Part shown: in pieces, positions 14,977-27,590 of the stretch
Layout of the letters: every line of letters starts with the position of its first letter
Numbering within the stretch: position 1 is the stretch's first letter
Assembly (NCBI GenBank): GCA_023333565.1
Contig: JAJKFH010000052.1
Location: forward strand, 1,364,001-1,428,000
Length of the DNA: 64,000 bases
Direction of reading: 5' to 3'
DNA from: Puffinus mauretanicus
Lineage: Eukaryota; Chordata; Aves; Procellariiformes; Procellariidae
The notes under the pieces: model-generated
Database searches by the model: none
What the model saw: the letters and a program-made list of their open reading frames with translations, nothing else
Told to the model about the DNA's origin: nothing
Position numbers and translations under genes: made by a program

Positions 14977-15234
14977 CTCCAGAGTGCGGATCTCCTGCTG
15001 GGTGAGGTCGTTGGACGCGGCGCACTTCGTGCGGAGCCCGCGCAGGTTGGAAAGCGAGATGTCGATGAGGTCCTGCAGCAGCCCGCACTGCTGCAGCGTG
15101 CTCCGCACGGCCGGCAAGCCCCGCGCTGCCGCGCCCGCCCGGGGCCCCGCGCCGCCGCCGGCCGCCGCCTCGCCACCGCTCCGCTCCTTCCTCTCCAGCA
15201 TGCCGGCGGCTCGCAGGGCAGCCGCTCTATCCAT
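14977..15234 (-). CDS. KSR1: KSR1, kinase suppressor of Ras 1, coding exon 1 (partial gene)
   Basis: KSR1 is a membrane-recruited pseudokinase scaffold that brings RAF, MEK and ERK together. Only the first coding exon is in the window: 86 codons from the ATG at 15234-15232 (strong context, G at -3 and +4) to donor GAG|GTACGG, phase 0. It begins [17 protein letters not shown] and, after an Ala/Gly-rich stretch, has [18 protein letters not shown] then [19 protein letters not shown]. This matches the start of the KSR1 CA1 region (coiled coil plus SAM-like fold, the BRAF-binding part) almost residue for residue as I recall it. The Ala/Gly/Arg linker at residues 20-46 is longer than in human. Exon 2 (expected to begin AKLVRYICKQ) was not found, so it lies beyond position 1. 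Confidence 0.96.
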
Positions 15235-15310
15235 TCCTCGGCATCAGGGAGGCCGGGGATGAGAGGCGGCGGCGGTGGGAGCAGCAGAGAGGGAGGGCGG
15301 GCAGCCGGCG

Positions 15311-15340
15311 GTTCGGTTCGGTTCGGTTCGGTTCGGTTCG
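15311..15340 (+). repeat. (GTTCG)6 pentanucleotide microsatellite
   Basis: Six perfect GTTCG units, 77 to 106 bp upstream of the KSR1 ATG, so in its 5' UTR or core promoter. Followed closely by a CCTCT-type pentamer array. Confidence 0.97.
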
Positions 15341-15350
15341 CTCCGCCCCG

Positions 15351-15370
15351 CCTCTCCTCTCCTCTCCTCT
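15351..15370 (+). repeat. (CCTCT)4 pentanucleotide repeat
   Basis: Four perfect CCTCT units; a purine-rich GA tract on the KSR1 sense strand, about 120 bp upstream of the ATG. Confidence 0.93.
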
Positions 15371-15527
15371 CCGGGCAATTACCGCGTATTAACATGCACG
15401 CCGGCGAGGCACCGCGGGCGCGGCCGGACCGCGCAGGCGGCGGCTGCTCCGCGAGGGGGCGCGGCGGACGCTCCGCCCCTCCTTCTCATCCTCTCAGTGC
15501 CCGCCTCAGCGTCTCCCTCCGCCCCCA

Positions 15528-15607
15528 CAGCGCCCGCCTCAGCCCCACAGCGCCCGCCTCAGCCCCTCAGCGCCCGCCTCAGCCCCTCAGCGCCCGCCTC
15601 AGTATTT
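15528..15607 (+). repeat. 20-bp GC-rich minisatellite, 4 copies plus degenerate flanks
   Basis: Units begin at 15528, 15548, 15568 and 15588, each starting CAGCGCCCGCCTCAG. The fourth diverges in its last 5 bases. Degenerate partial copies occur from about 15495 and on to about 15675. It lies about 300-375 bp upstream of the KSR1 ATG. Confidence 0.93.
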
Positions 15608-18600
15608 CTGCTGCCTCCTCAGCGCCTCCCTCCGCCCGCCTCAGCCTCTCACCGCCCTCTCAGCCCGCCTCAGCCTTCCCGCAGGTATGTCGGGACCTGT
15701 AGCTCGCCGTAGAGGAGCCCCCGGCGCCGGTCCACTGAAGGAAAAAGGGTCAGGGCGAGTGCTGGGCCTGGCCAACCCACCCGGAGGTGTGAGGGCCTGG
15801 CTGGCCCGTGCAGCCTCTCGCCTCTTGGCACTGGAAGGAGTGCTGTGCACAGCACGATGAGACGAGCCCGTCTGTGTGTCTGCAGACATTAAATAACCAC
15901 GGACCTGAAGGTCCGGAGGTTAGAAACAGCATCAAAATGGCATTGTGTGTTTTCAGCGCCATCCCACAGAAGCTCCTTGTGCATTTCCGGATGGGATGGT
16001 CTGCTGCGGCCGTGGCACAGCCGGAGCCGTTGGGGCTGGAGTCTGTGGTGTAGCGTGAGCAGTTACGGAGTTCACTGAGACTGGGGCAGCTGTGCGGTTA
16101 CACTGGCACAAACTAAGTGCTAGCTATAAACAGGTCACTTACTAAGGCCAAAGAGAGTTTTCCTAAAATAACCTTTCCCAAATGTTCTATAAATCAATCA
16201 AGTACATGTTTTATTTGGCATAAATGTTTACTTAGTAAAGAATAAGTGCAGGTCTAGTACCTGAAGTGGGCATTATTATAAACATTTTTTAGTGAATATA
16301 AACACTTGAGTGCAATGGTTGTGTGGGTTCATTCATATCATGAGTAGGAGGGAATTTTATAATGGCCTCGTGGAACCACTGTGGTTTCAGCTTTCACAAT
16401 GGAAATGCTAGAAAAATGGAACAGGTAACTGCATTTCAGGTGCATTTGGTTGCATATCCTAACTGTCTGATGGACTCGCACAGAACTGAGATGTCAGTGC
16501 AGGAACGATGCATCTCCCAATTATTAGAAGAATTAGGACTGTTCATCTGACATGAGGGATCCAGAAAGGCAATTTGGTTGCATCTTTGCTGACAAGAAGA
16601 AGATAGCCTCCTTAATTTGGACTAGATTGACATCAGGTTTTAAAAGCTAAAATTACATTTGAGCCACATGGGGCAATACAGAAGAGAGTTTTACGCAAAA
16701 AAAAAAAAGGGGGAAACAATATGAATATAGGACATGAGGCAGTGGAGCAGGGCAAATCAGCTGACACTGAGCTGTTTTTCTCATGGTTAGATGGATACTG
16801 GTATCCACATTAGTTTGTGCGTTGCATCAAGTAGTGTGGCATATGCTGTTTAGTAATTTTCTTAAGAATGTGGGTCAGGTTAAGTATTTGATTTCATTGT
16901 CATTATTCACACGCTGTATATTTCATACGCACTAAGGGCTTTGCTGGATTAGGGTTTAATTAGTTTGCCATCTGATGAGTCCTGTGGTTTTGGGAAAGTA
17001 AGTTATTTTGCTTATTATCTCCATGTCTCTGACCTTGTGAAAAAGTCTTTATCTACCCCCTCTCCTCTTAGGAACACTGGAAGTTTAGCATTGGAAATTT
17101 TAGTTTGTAGAACTCTGACAGACTGAAATCCTCAAATACAGGTGACCATGGAACTGAGAAATATTACTAACAGGGATATTATTCTTGTAGACATTCTCTG
17201 TATACCCACCTGAGAACATCCATTTGCTACTAGAGAAGAAACCGAGTGTATTGCATAAGAAAGCAAACTAGGAAAATTGTGGGCTGTGCATCACAAGATA
17301 CTTGGCATTCTCTTCAAGTGTTTGTGTACCACGTTGGGAGTGCCGGCCTCGTTAACTGGCTACCATAAGTGGGCAGCATTCCAGTCCCAGCGTACAAGAC
17401 TGCCCTCCGGGCCTGCATGGAAAAATGTGCTGACTAAACACTCCATACACGCCGTGCATTCATGTCCCTGCTCAGCGTTGCTCACTGGCTCGCATGTTCG
17501 TGAGGCTGTCGCTTTCACAGGAGAAACGAGGAATCTCTGAGTGCTCTTCTGTGGAAGCAGATTACACCCAAGTGAACTGCTCTCATTCTAGCTAGCTGCT
17601 TTGACTCCAGTAGCAAGGCTGAAAGAAGAGGCAGAGAGAGCTGCACACACTGAACCACAGGGGAACCATTATCTTATGCCGAGATGAACCCAGAGCTGTG
17701 TTAGCAGGAGTGCAACCTTGGGTGTCCCACAGAGTTGCAGCCTGCGTCATCCAGGGTGACCACTGAACAGATGTGATGCTGAGGTACCAGGCACAGACAT
17801 TTGTGAACATGGGGGTGGGGAAGGAGTGTAATTTTTGTGATTTCATGGATGAGGCCAGCAGGATTTCACAGGGAGTATATCTCTTCTTCCAGATCCACAA
17901 AACCAGCCGTGACAGAGCATCCCCATGTACTGTTCTTATGATGGGACACAGATTCTATTACGCTGTCACACACATCCTTAAACATGCTGTTTCATATGAG
18001 GTCTGTATTGAGAATGTATATTGGAGAATGCAGCTCAGAATGGGGGAAAAATATGATTCCAACTTCATTAGCATTTGTGCCTCGTGAACAGTATTTCCCA
18101 GCATCTTGCATCTTGTACAGACAATTTAAAATTCTACTGTGTTGATCCTGTTGTGATTTTTTCACAGTCTTTGCCTTGAAAAAGATACAGAAAGAAATGG
18201 AAGGAAAGCATGTCGATTGGCAACTAAATTCAGGTTGCTGTTTCACCACAAACTTTGTGTGTAATCTTGATAATTTAAGTTGTCTGGAATCACAGCTCTC
18301 TGTCTACAAGGAAAGGGAGGTAAAAACACTGCTTTATCAGAGGTTTTGAAAAGAGAAATACAGTGGCTGGGCAATGCTAAAAGGACCATGTTGAATGAGC
18401 TGTTTTGCTCAGAGATTCAGGGAAGTAACATTTTTCATGCTGTACATTATACATTTATTGATGCACTTGTTAGGACGTTTTCTTGAATGTACAGTGTATG
18501 CATGGTAGACGTAAGAACTGCATTCTGTAGAGGAAAACAACCACTTTTTTCTTGAATCATGGGCACCACAAACACATTGTGTACTTCAATCCTATGTGAA

Positions 18601-20239
18601 GTGTACAGTGGCCTTTTTTGCATATCAAAAAATAACAATAGTTTTGAAAACCACAATAAAATGTGGAATGCCTAAACTGGATCAGAGAAAACTGTTAAGT
18701 CCTTGGTTAAGCCACTGACCTAAGAACTGAAAGGATTTCTGTTCCCCACTGCCCCCCCTATCTCTTGCCCACATAGGCCAAGTTCTCTGGGACAAGAATT
18801 TTCCTCTGCTAACTACCACAATAAAGTCCTAACCTTGCTAATCGCCCCTAGGAAGTCCTGCCCTGTAGACCGTATCAAGGGTCTTCAGCTCAGTAACATA
18901 AGCTCACCGGAGAAAAGCAAAGACCTCTTTCTTTTTTTTCCTGAAGAAAAGCACTGATGCATTTCACATGCTGCTTTTATGAAAAGCTTCTATTACCTTT
19001 TTAGCTAGCTTGCCCCAATTTCATTCAGCTATCACAACACTGAATTTAGATGATGAGACTGAATTACTCTATTTGATGTGTTTAACACATAATAGAAACC
19101 TGTTTCAAAAAAATGCAGTGTTGGGATTTGAAGAGCTGAAATGTTAGATGTTTCAGATAAAAGAGGCCTTTATTATCGATGATTTTCCCCTCAAAGGCTT
19201 CCTCCTACACAGACAGTAAGAGTATTCCTTTCTCATTGCAGCACAGCACAATAATACACGGTAGTTCTGGCATGCTTGTCTGCTGTGAAGTTGAGAAACT
19301 TAAGTCCTATTTTTAGACATGCAGATGGATATTCTTTTTAGGATATACAGAGAAAATGAAGATGGGGAGATGGTAGTAATGGGACAAATCCTCACCATTT
19401 TCCCCAGTTTAAATGTGTCCATTGCCTGTAACTGAGCCAAACCAGTTCATACCAGTTTAAGATTTGGCCTGCACCTTTAAGAAAATTTTTAGCATAGGTC
19501 CACTTCTTCCACAGACTTTTTCCTGCTCAGCTGCCCATTTGGTGAGCCTCATGCACAAATTACAGTAGAGGCCACCTTGGGCAGGCGAAACACCCACTCA
19601 TTTTTGTCTGCTTATTTTTCCCTTCTTTTGTATCCCCTGTCATCAGATAACCCAGGAATTTAATAGGAGTCTTCTGACAGTTAAAATGGCAAGGTCAAAA
19701 GCAAGGGATGGAACACCAAATCCACAGGTTTGACAGTAGTATATACCAATGAGACATGGATAGATACAGGTAACTGAACTGTATGCTGAGAATAATGGAG
19801 GAAGAGATGTGAAAATTAAACATTACCATTGTTCTTAAAAATCATTTTCTCTTGCTCCACAAATGGAGGACACAAGAAACTAGCTGTGTAGCTACACTCT
19901 ATGCTTTCTGTAGACAGGTCAACGGAAAAGAACTTTGAAATGGGACTGAAAGGAGGATCATTGGAGTGATGCGTTCATCTTATAAGACCTTACCTCCTGG
20001 AGCCACGTGAGTAAGCAAGAATTGCAGCTGTTACAGCAACCAAAAACTTTCTAGCTTTAAGAAAAAAACTTGAATATACAAATTTTCATACTCTATAAAA
20101 CAAATAAAAAACTTAACATTTATTTTTAGAAAAATCTCGTGGGTTTTGCAGGCTTGCTTTAGCATTAACTGTGTTGCAATAATGCTGCCTTTTCTCTGCT
20201 TTATCACTATTAAACTACTTATCACCAGTTTCTTCTGTT

Positions 20240-20354
20240 TAGACTATAAACTGTTTGGGGCAGGAAGTGTCTTTTACTCTCTGCTTGCACGGCAACGCCT
20301 GAATCTCAGCTAGAAGCCTCTAAGCTCTGCTGTAATATAAATACTAAATAATTA
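20240..20354 (+). repeat. Ancient MIR/L2-type retroposon 3' tail
   Basis: AGACTATAAACTGTTTGGGG followed by CAGGAAGTGTCTTTTACTCT, ending in TAATATAAATACTAAATAAT. This resembles the amniote-wide tail 'tagattgtaagctctttggggcaggg...aataataaat'. Recognised from memory, not aligned. Confidence 0.6.
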
Positions 20355-23300
20355 TAGTCACAGAGGACTTAGCCCCCACCCCACTTGGAGACCTGCCAGT
20401 CTGCAGGGTTTGTTCTAGCAGCAGACTTGCTAACAGTGAAAAGTGACAAATTTTGTTGGCGAAAGATATTCATAGGTCTGACAAGGATAAGAAACACCCG
20501 CCTCTAGAAACAGAGGCTTATGTCTCTCCGTGAATAAACACACCCAAGATTGACTCATGCTGGCATAATCCCCTTGTGCAATTTGTATATTGGCATTAGC
20601 TGTGTGTGAGGCAAAAAGACAAATATTTGGTTAACAAAACAACACAGGGATAATAAAAAATAATTAGGCAGCTTTACCTCTCAAAACACTGCAGCAGGTG
20701 AGCTGCTGCTCTTCCCCTCAGACAGGCATGCCCATCCCTGCAAGCAGAGCTTCCTCATGTTTTTTTATTTGCAGCAAAATAACCAGTTTATATGGTTAAA
20801 TGTTATAAGAGTAAAAATAATAAATAAATAAAGCCCAGTAGCCCACAGTCTGGCGAGGGAGGGGATGTATACTGTGGTGGAAAAAGCAGGCTCATATTCC
20901 ACAAGAGAGCTTTGTCAAGTGTATTGCATAAGGAGATTACAGCCGAGTCTGAAACACAGCTGAAGGTTTTAGATTTTTTTGCCGCTACCTCTGTCATTAG
21001 CACACTACTGAACTGCATCACAACAGCCCCTCTTTCATCTGTGTGAAAAAAGTTTCAAGGTCCATCATTACATTTTTCAGAGCTGTTACCCCACACAGCT
21101 ATTAGCTTCATTCCCCCAAGCCCTTTCTTGTTGTTGTTTTAAATAAAGGTAGAGGAGTTGGACGGGTTAATCATCTGTTCACGTTATACCCTATGCTCTT
21201 GGATTCTTTTGATGTGACAAGCCTATAGAAAGGACATGAGTCCAGATTCTGCTGTGCACGTCCTGTGTAAGGCTTGTCCTGCACTCAGGGTTCTGGCAAT
21301 GTAGTTATGTTGATTAGCAAAATGAGAAAAAACTCCTCACACTCCTGTGTACCGAGCTTCTGTCAGCAAAACTTTGACTCAATGCCAGTTTTGCTGGCAA
21401 AAGGAAGAAAAAACCCAAACTTTTCCTGATGCAGCCTCTTCTGTGTGGAGAGAGATTTTACCACCAGTTCTCATACTGTTCTGTGGGAGGCCTCACTTCC
21501 AGTTCTGCAACCCTTCTTCCACATCTGCATGTGCAATGCCTCAGAAGTGGGGTGGCCACATACTCAAGCAATTCATTCTCTCTCTCATCGCGTACCTAGG
21601 AGGAAGGCTGTCCTGGCATCAGCAGGGCCTGCTGGATAATCCACATCCCTTTCCATGGGAGGAGCCAGACCACAAAGACCACTAGATCTGATATCCGCAT
21701 TCTTCCCAAGATTCATCTGTACATCTGATGTAGCTGTGTCCCTCCATTGTGCATGGTGGGACCTGGGAGGAGCTATTGGCATCTTCCACTTGTGAAACAC
21801 TCGTGAAGTCTCTTTCCCTTAAGCATTCTGGTGCACGTCTTGTAGCTCTCAGTTGTGTAGTCGTCTCTGGGGAGAGCCTGGATAGACTAACATCTCTGTT
21901 TTAGAAGAACTGCAAGAACCACGCAGGAGATAAAAATGGAATGAGCTGGCTTTCACTGCTTTCTAAAAGTTGAGACACTATGAAACAGACTGGGCCAAAT
22001 TATGTTAGTAGAGGATCAGCCCAAATGCACCTGATCTGCATTGCCTGTTGAGTTCCTTCATAGGAGGTGGAATTCTGCAAGCAATGGCCTGTGCATTCTG
22101 GTGTTCCTCCTGGCCTCAGAGCCTGCTCCTGCTCTACTGAGTCAGGCTCTTGGAGATCAGGTCTATGAAAAGCCTGCACATAGTCTAAAAAAAACTTGCA
22201 ACACTATTATAAATATTTAAAAATTCAAACCTGTCCCTTGCAAAAAACTGGCTCAGCTGTAAGTCATTGCAGTGATGATAATGGAAAGGACATTTTATTC
22301 ACCTATCAATCATTCTAGCTCTTGATGAGTCGAGAATTAATCTGCAGAAGAAAAAGCAAACACAGATCTTTTGTTCCTTCCGATTCAAAGTCCTTTGAAA
22401 TCAGTGTCTTCCCAATCAGTAAGTTTTGGATTAGATCCTCATTCCGCCTTCCTTTCCTCTGTCCCTACAGTACCATGAAAATTCAGGCTGTTTCTCTTTA
22501 CTTCCTTCCTCTTCATAAAATGTCTAATAATCAGCCATCTGGTGTCCAAGATGCCTTGAGTATTAGGGCATTTCCTTTATCCAGGGGAGGCTTGTGAGAA
22601 GAAAGATAAATGTGTTCATGACCCATCTCTGCTGTGTGCTGATTAGGGTCTGGCATTTTTTCTTTGTTCACAATGATTACTGTAGCGCTAAGTTGTTTTG
22701 TAGAGAAACATATTTAAAGGGAGAATCTTAGTTTCTGGTCTAGCAGATTTCATGACATTACTTAACTATTCTTAATTAGAATTCTATGTAACAATATAAT
22801 ACTTGTAATACATGTTAAAGACAGAGTGGGATTTTGAAGGGAAGAGGCAAAGGGAGATCTATAGAAAATACCGTGTATCCTACAGAACTGCAGTCTGGAT
22901 TCATTCTCATTTTAATTCTGGCTCACAGTGGCACCCTACTTTTCAGAACTAGCTAAAAAACTTCACCCCTTCCTTTCATTCTGTATGGCAGACTAGTAGC
23001 CTGAGACCCCAAGCTGCAATGTAAACTGTGTGCAGGGCTCTGTTCAAGTCAGTGACCATCTCTGGGGAACAAGGGTTCTGTGTACCATGCTGTATAAAAC
23101 TGGGACAGGTCTCAAGGTAGCCAATGGATTGAGATTCAAGTTTAAGAGGAAAATATTGAAGGGCACAGAGAAACAGAGCATCCAATGGACCATTGCATTC
23201 CTTTAAAACAAAGCCTGGAGGGAGAGGGCAAGTCAGATAAAATGAAAACAAAAGCAGCAGGAAGAATCTGCCATCTTAGCTCTTGCCATCTTAGTAGAAG

Positions 23301-26300
23301 GCAAAGAAAAGAACTACCCCTTTTATTCTATGATGACTTGTAGGCCAAATTCTTGACATAAAGGAGGTTTGTGTTTTGATTTGTGAACCCTTGGGAGTTG
23401 CAAATTTTTTGTTGCCTTGACTGCGGTAGCATGAAGAGATGCCAATAAAATACTGTTTCACAGAATGATACTCCCTTCCCTTTAGGGTGTGGACAGTCAT
23501 TAGACGTTTGTACCAGGAGTCTTCACTTGGTGGTATGTTTATAAATAGTAAACAATTTTGGTCAGGAGTTTGGAACAGGAGTTTGTAAGGTGAAAGAGAA
23601 GTAAGAACAGACATCCTTAAAATGCTTTTAGGCTGTTTCTGTACACCTTAGTTCTCAGCAAACAAGTATTTATAATTTTTTTTTCTTCTTCTTTTGAAAG
23701 TCACCTTTAAGGGCATGTACTATCCAAATCCCTGCTTGAACTCTGCATACAATACAGGCTGTGGATTATGGTAGTCATACCATTACATTTAAGCTATTTA
23801 GTGCATCCATGAATTAACCAGCTAATGCCATACATTAGCATGAGTGCAAGAAGTAATAAGATAGCCTAAAGTTTCCGTGCAAGACTATGCAAAACTTCCT
23901 TTAAATGGAAACATTTGTCTCGGTCAGTGCAAAGAGCCAGGGTTTCATGCATATACTTAACTTCTCACACAGCAGATAGTCACTGCCCAAACTAATCACC
24001 GAGCACAAATGTACACACAGACAAGTCTTTTTCTGATGATGCTACAGAAAATAGTGAACCACATATTATGCAGTTTACTCAAACACAGTAGAAGTCTTTA
24101 TAAAATCCAATGGGCATAATTTTTACATTAACATTTGAATTAAGTTTCTCATTTTGAAAGCATACCATGGTAGAAATGCTCTCCATTTTGGTTCTGTGGT
24201 TATAATATATGATATTCCTAAACATGTAATCATGATAGTCGGAATAGAGTTTCATAGAATAGACCATTTCAGACAAATAGAGGCAATTAAAAACCATACA
24301 CCAAAAAGGTTGATTTTTTATCCCTTTGGTGTCAAAAAGCCTTTGAGCTGTTTGTGCTGACACTTTTACTAACCTTTTCCTGCAACAGGCACTAGCAGAC
24401 ACTGTTAGTCAGTTATATTTATGGTTGATCATTTTCAGTGCTTCATGGTCCTGCTTCAGCGCTATGGAACATTCTGGGGAGGCAGGATGGATAAGGTCTA
24501 GACAATCTGAAATCCTGGGCTGTAAAACTGAGATGCACGGTGTTACGTTATAGCTCCTGATACTGGCCTTGACTCAGCCAAGATTTTTAAATACAAGTTA
24601 TCATGCTAAATTCAGGAGATACGCTTCTGTGTCTTGCTGAATCAGGGCACATATATAACAGGTGATTTAGAAATCCAGCTCTGAACTGATTTGCATTTTG
24701 CAGTGGTCAAGATTTTATTCCTGAGCTGCATTCCACAGCTTTGGTCTGGCGTGGGCACGCTGCAGTCCCACTGCAATCTCAGTACTGCAGTCCTGCTCTT
24801 CTGCGGGCTTCCCAGCAGAGAAGAGCTTAGCCTGCTGATGAGGCTCATACAGATAGCTGGGATGGGTGGCATTGCTCTGATTTTAGACAAATCTTTTTAG
24901 ACAGAAAGTGCTAGAAAGCACAGCCTGTCTCATTACCCTATTTCTGTCGGTAGCTGCTAGTGTGGTAGGGCTCAGCTGCCCCAGTTCTGCACAAATGCAC
25001 GCTCTGATCTTGCAGATAGTGTCTGGGAGAGAGAATGGTCATGGCCAGTTCTTGTCAGCATTTGAATTCAGTCTCTTGGTTTTCTGCTAACTCTTCTTCC
25101 TCAGTTTCTATCACAATCATCGACTTTCTCAGTAACACCATCTCTGGAAATACTTTGCACCGGAAGCAAGATAAGCAGAACATGAATGCTAGCAGGACCT
25201 GAGCCAAAGTTTTGAAAATTCTGGCTCTCACCCCACAGCACCAAATAGGAAGCCCTTTGCATTCATGGCAGACAAATGTACAGGAAAGGACAAAGTAAAC
25301 CCTTACCACTTTCCCTCATACTTGAGCTTAGTTTTTCCTGATCCAGCAGCTCGCATGTTTCCTTACCTCTGCTCTCACTGCAAAATCGAAGAATTCAGCC
25401 AGCTGAGAAATAATCAGCTGGCCTTGGCTACTGCCTGCTTCTGCAGTTCACAAGGTAAAAGTCCCCATTGTTTTCTGATGGGGAATATCGCCTGACAAGA
25501 CCTGAGCACTTGATCACAATAAGGACAGAGGTCTCAGTGCAGGAAAGTGTTTTTATTCAGGACGTTGCATAAGCATAGAGTTAATTTTAAGTCCATACTT
25601 AAGTGCTACAGCAGTCAATATGACAGAAATGTTTACATTGAAGTCAAGTTAGTATCTGGTTTTAATTGCTACTGCACAGGCTTTGCCTAAGCACACTTTC
25701 ACGTGCTGCCTTGGAAAGGAACACAAACCAGCACAGGCGTAAGTATTTTGCTAAATCAGAGCTTGTTGCAGTACATTTTCTCACTCTAGATTGTCTCACT
25801 GTGACATTCATGGAAGAAAGGTGGTAGAAACCCAGCTTTTGCCATTGGAATGATCCCTGTACACCCCAAACTGTAAGTTATTTTCATTAAAGAAAAGAGT
25901 TGGAAAAGCTAACACAGAAAACTTCATACTTCCATAGGGCACTGATCTTTTCACTGTCTGTAAGTAGCTGTGTAGGTCCAATTCAAACCAGGGGAGAAAC
26001 TCCCCTTGACTTCAGTTAGCTCATGGTCAGGTTCTGAGCAGAAGCCATAAGGCTGAATGACCTGCTTATCACTAAATAGCAGATAATTCACAGCTTCTGA
26101 CTGAGAAGTCAGGAATTCTAACTGCGGGTCCTGAAGTTGGTGCTACTCTATTTTCTGAGCATAATAACAGGGGAGAGGCAAATCTCTCTGAAGGCAAAAA
26201 CTTGTAAAAAAACATAGAAAAGAATTATCTTAAGAAAATAAAGCTTTTCCATGTCTCCCATGTTGTATGTCCTACAGGAGCTTGGACACTCATCTGAAGG

Positions 26301-27252
26301 AAGAGAGAGAACTTTTAGTCTTAGCTTGATCATCATGAAGAGGCAGTTGGAAAGTTGGATCTGTCTGTACTTGGGGATGACAACCAGTTTACACAAACCT
26401 TTGCCTCTCTGGAATGCCGTCTCTCGTCATACGCACTGATAACAAACCCCCAGTGTCAGGAAGTAATACTAGCACATCCTCTTTGCAAAGCTATCTGAAA
26501 AAACAGGGAGGAATTTGTTTCTAACTGAAGTAGAGTGACACCAGTCCTACAACAGCCATCTGCATGCCTCTCCTGCTTCCTTCCTTGTTTTTATTCTCAA
26601 CTCTTTTTATAGCCAATATATTTCCAAACACTCCACACCAGATTCTGAGTTGCCAGCTTTTGCAGTCTCTGGTCAGTTGCATTACACTAATGCAACATAT
26701 TTGCAGCAGCCCTCCTCACATATAATTTACCAATACAACTGGATTAACACAAAGTGTAACACTAAGGAATCAAAGTACAAGGAATCAAATAGGTCAGCTA
26801 CCTGGACTAAAGAACCAGTGGATTGGCATGGTGTCTCTCACATCTCAGGTGCTCATGCTTTCACCATTCGATGCAGTTTTCTGTTTGTTCTTTGCTCAAA
26901 TCAATCCCCCTCTTCCCTATGAATAAAATCGTAGTTATAGGGAAAGGAGATGTTGGCACAAAGCAGCATGTTGTGTTTCTTTTGCATGGGAAAGTCCAGT
27001 TCAATAAAAATTGAAAATGGCTTTCAAAAACAACAGATTCATCTTGGTAAATCTGCCTTCTCTTCAAGCCGGAATATGGTTTTATGCCCTGAAGAACTAA
27101 GGAACATATTCTGAAACTTTATTTAGGCAGTGCAAGGAAAGAGCCCATAACTGTAGCTTGCGGTTTATTGGGAGTATGTGTTTCCACTACTTTGGCTTCC
27201 AGTCAGTATAATCATGATTTTGGAAACCATTTCAAGGAAGGGAATGATGACC

Positions 27253-27422
27253 CTGTGGTTAAGACTTTGAGACTGGACCAGTCTGGTTCAGTTCCTGGCT
27301 CTTTCAGAAAGTATAGCCATGGGCAAATCATCTAATCTGTCTGCCTCCCCCATGAAGTAGAGACGATAATGTTTCCTCTGTCTGACATGTCTGTTTAAAC
27401 CATATAGAGCACTTAGGATTTA
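27253..27422 (+). repeat. MIR-like SINE relic
   Basis: In order: TGTGGTTAAGA, TTCAGTTCCTGGCTCTTTC, CCATGGGCAAATCATCTAAT and CTGTCTGCCTCCCCCATGAA. This parallels the MIR core and the 'cctctctgcctcagtttccccat' segment. Divergent, so an old insertion. Confidence 0.68.
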
Positions 27423-27469
27423 AAATTACAAGGATGAAAAGGGTAGATATGATCCATATCTGTGCTTCC

Positions 27470-27590
27470 CAGAATCCTTTTCAAAAGGTCAGATTTTGCC
27501 CATTACAATGGGCATAATAAAAAATAATTCCATTGGTTTAGTGGAGTTACTCCACGTATTCATTAAGCTAAATGAAGTCAGAACTTATAA
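27470..27590 (+). repeat. Candidate ancient amniote repeat
   Basis: Contains GGTCAGATTTTGCCCATTAC, then AGTGGAGTTACTCCACGTAT and AATGAAGTCAGAACTTA. This resembles a short inverted-repeat element common in reptiles and birds ('...ttcagtggagttactcc...'). It follows directly after the MIR-like relic. Family uncertain. Confidence 0.4.

Larger units (their letters stand above)
14290..15720. promoter_or_regulatory. KSR1: KSR1 CpG island and promoter region
   Basis: Very high G+C with dense CpG over about 1.4 kb, covering the start of intron 1, exon 1, the 5' UTR and upstream DNA. There is no TATA box. A GC box (CCGCCCCGCC, about 15343-15352) sits roughly 110 bp upstream of the ATG. The start site cannot be fixed from sequence. 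Several long frames on both strands (for example 14306-14626 and 15259-15702) result from the base composition. Confidence 0.88.

Noticed and set aside
14306..15702. Many long open frames on both strands around KSR1 exon 1 (up to 276 codons)
   Set aside because: They overlap KSR1 exon 1 or its promoter in other frames and are explained by very high G+C. Only the [10 protein letters not shown] frame has family homology, and it is cut by a donor at 14976.
24240..24260. CATAGAAT motif resembling the CR1 LINE 3' end
   Set aside because: Only a few bases match and no CR1 body is present alongside; the similar CATAGAA at 28986 is also too short to call.
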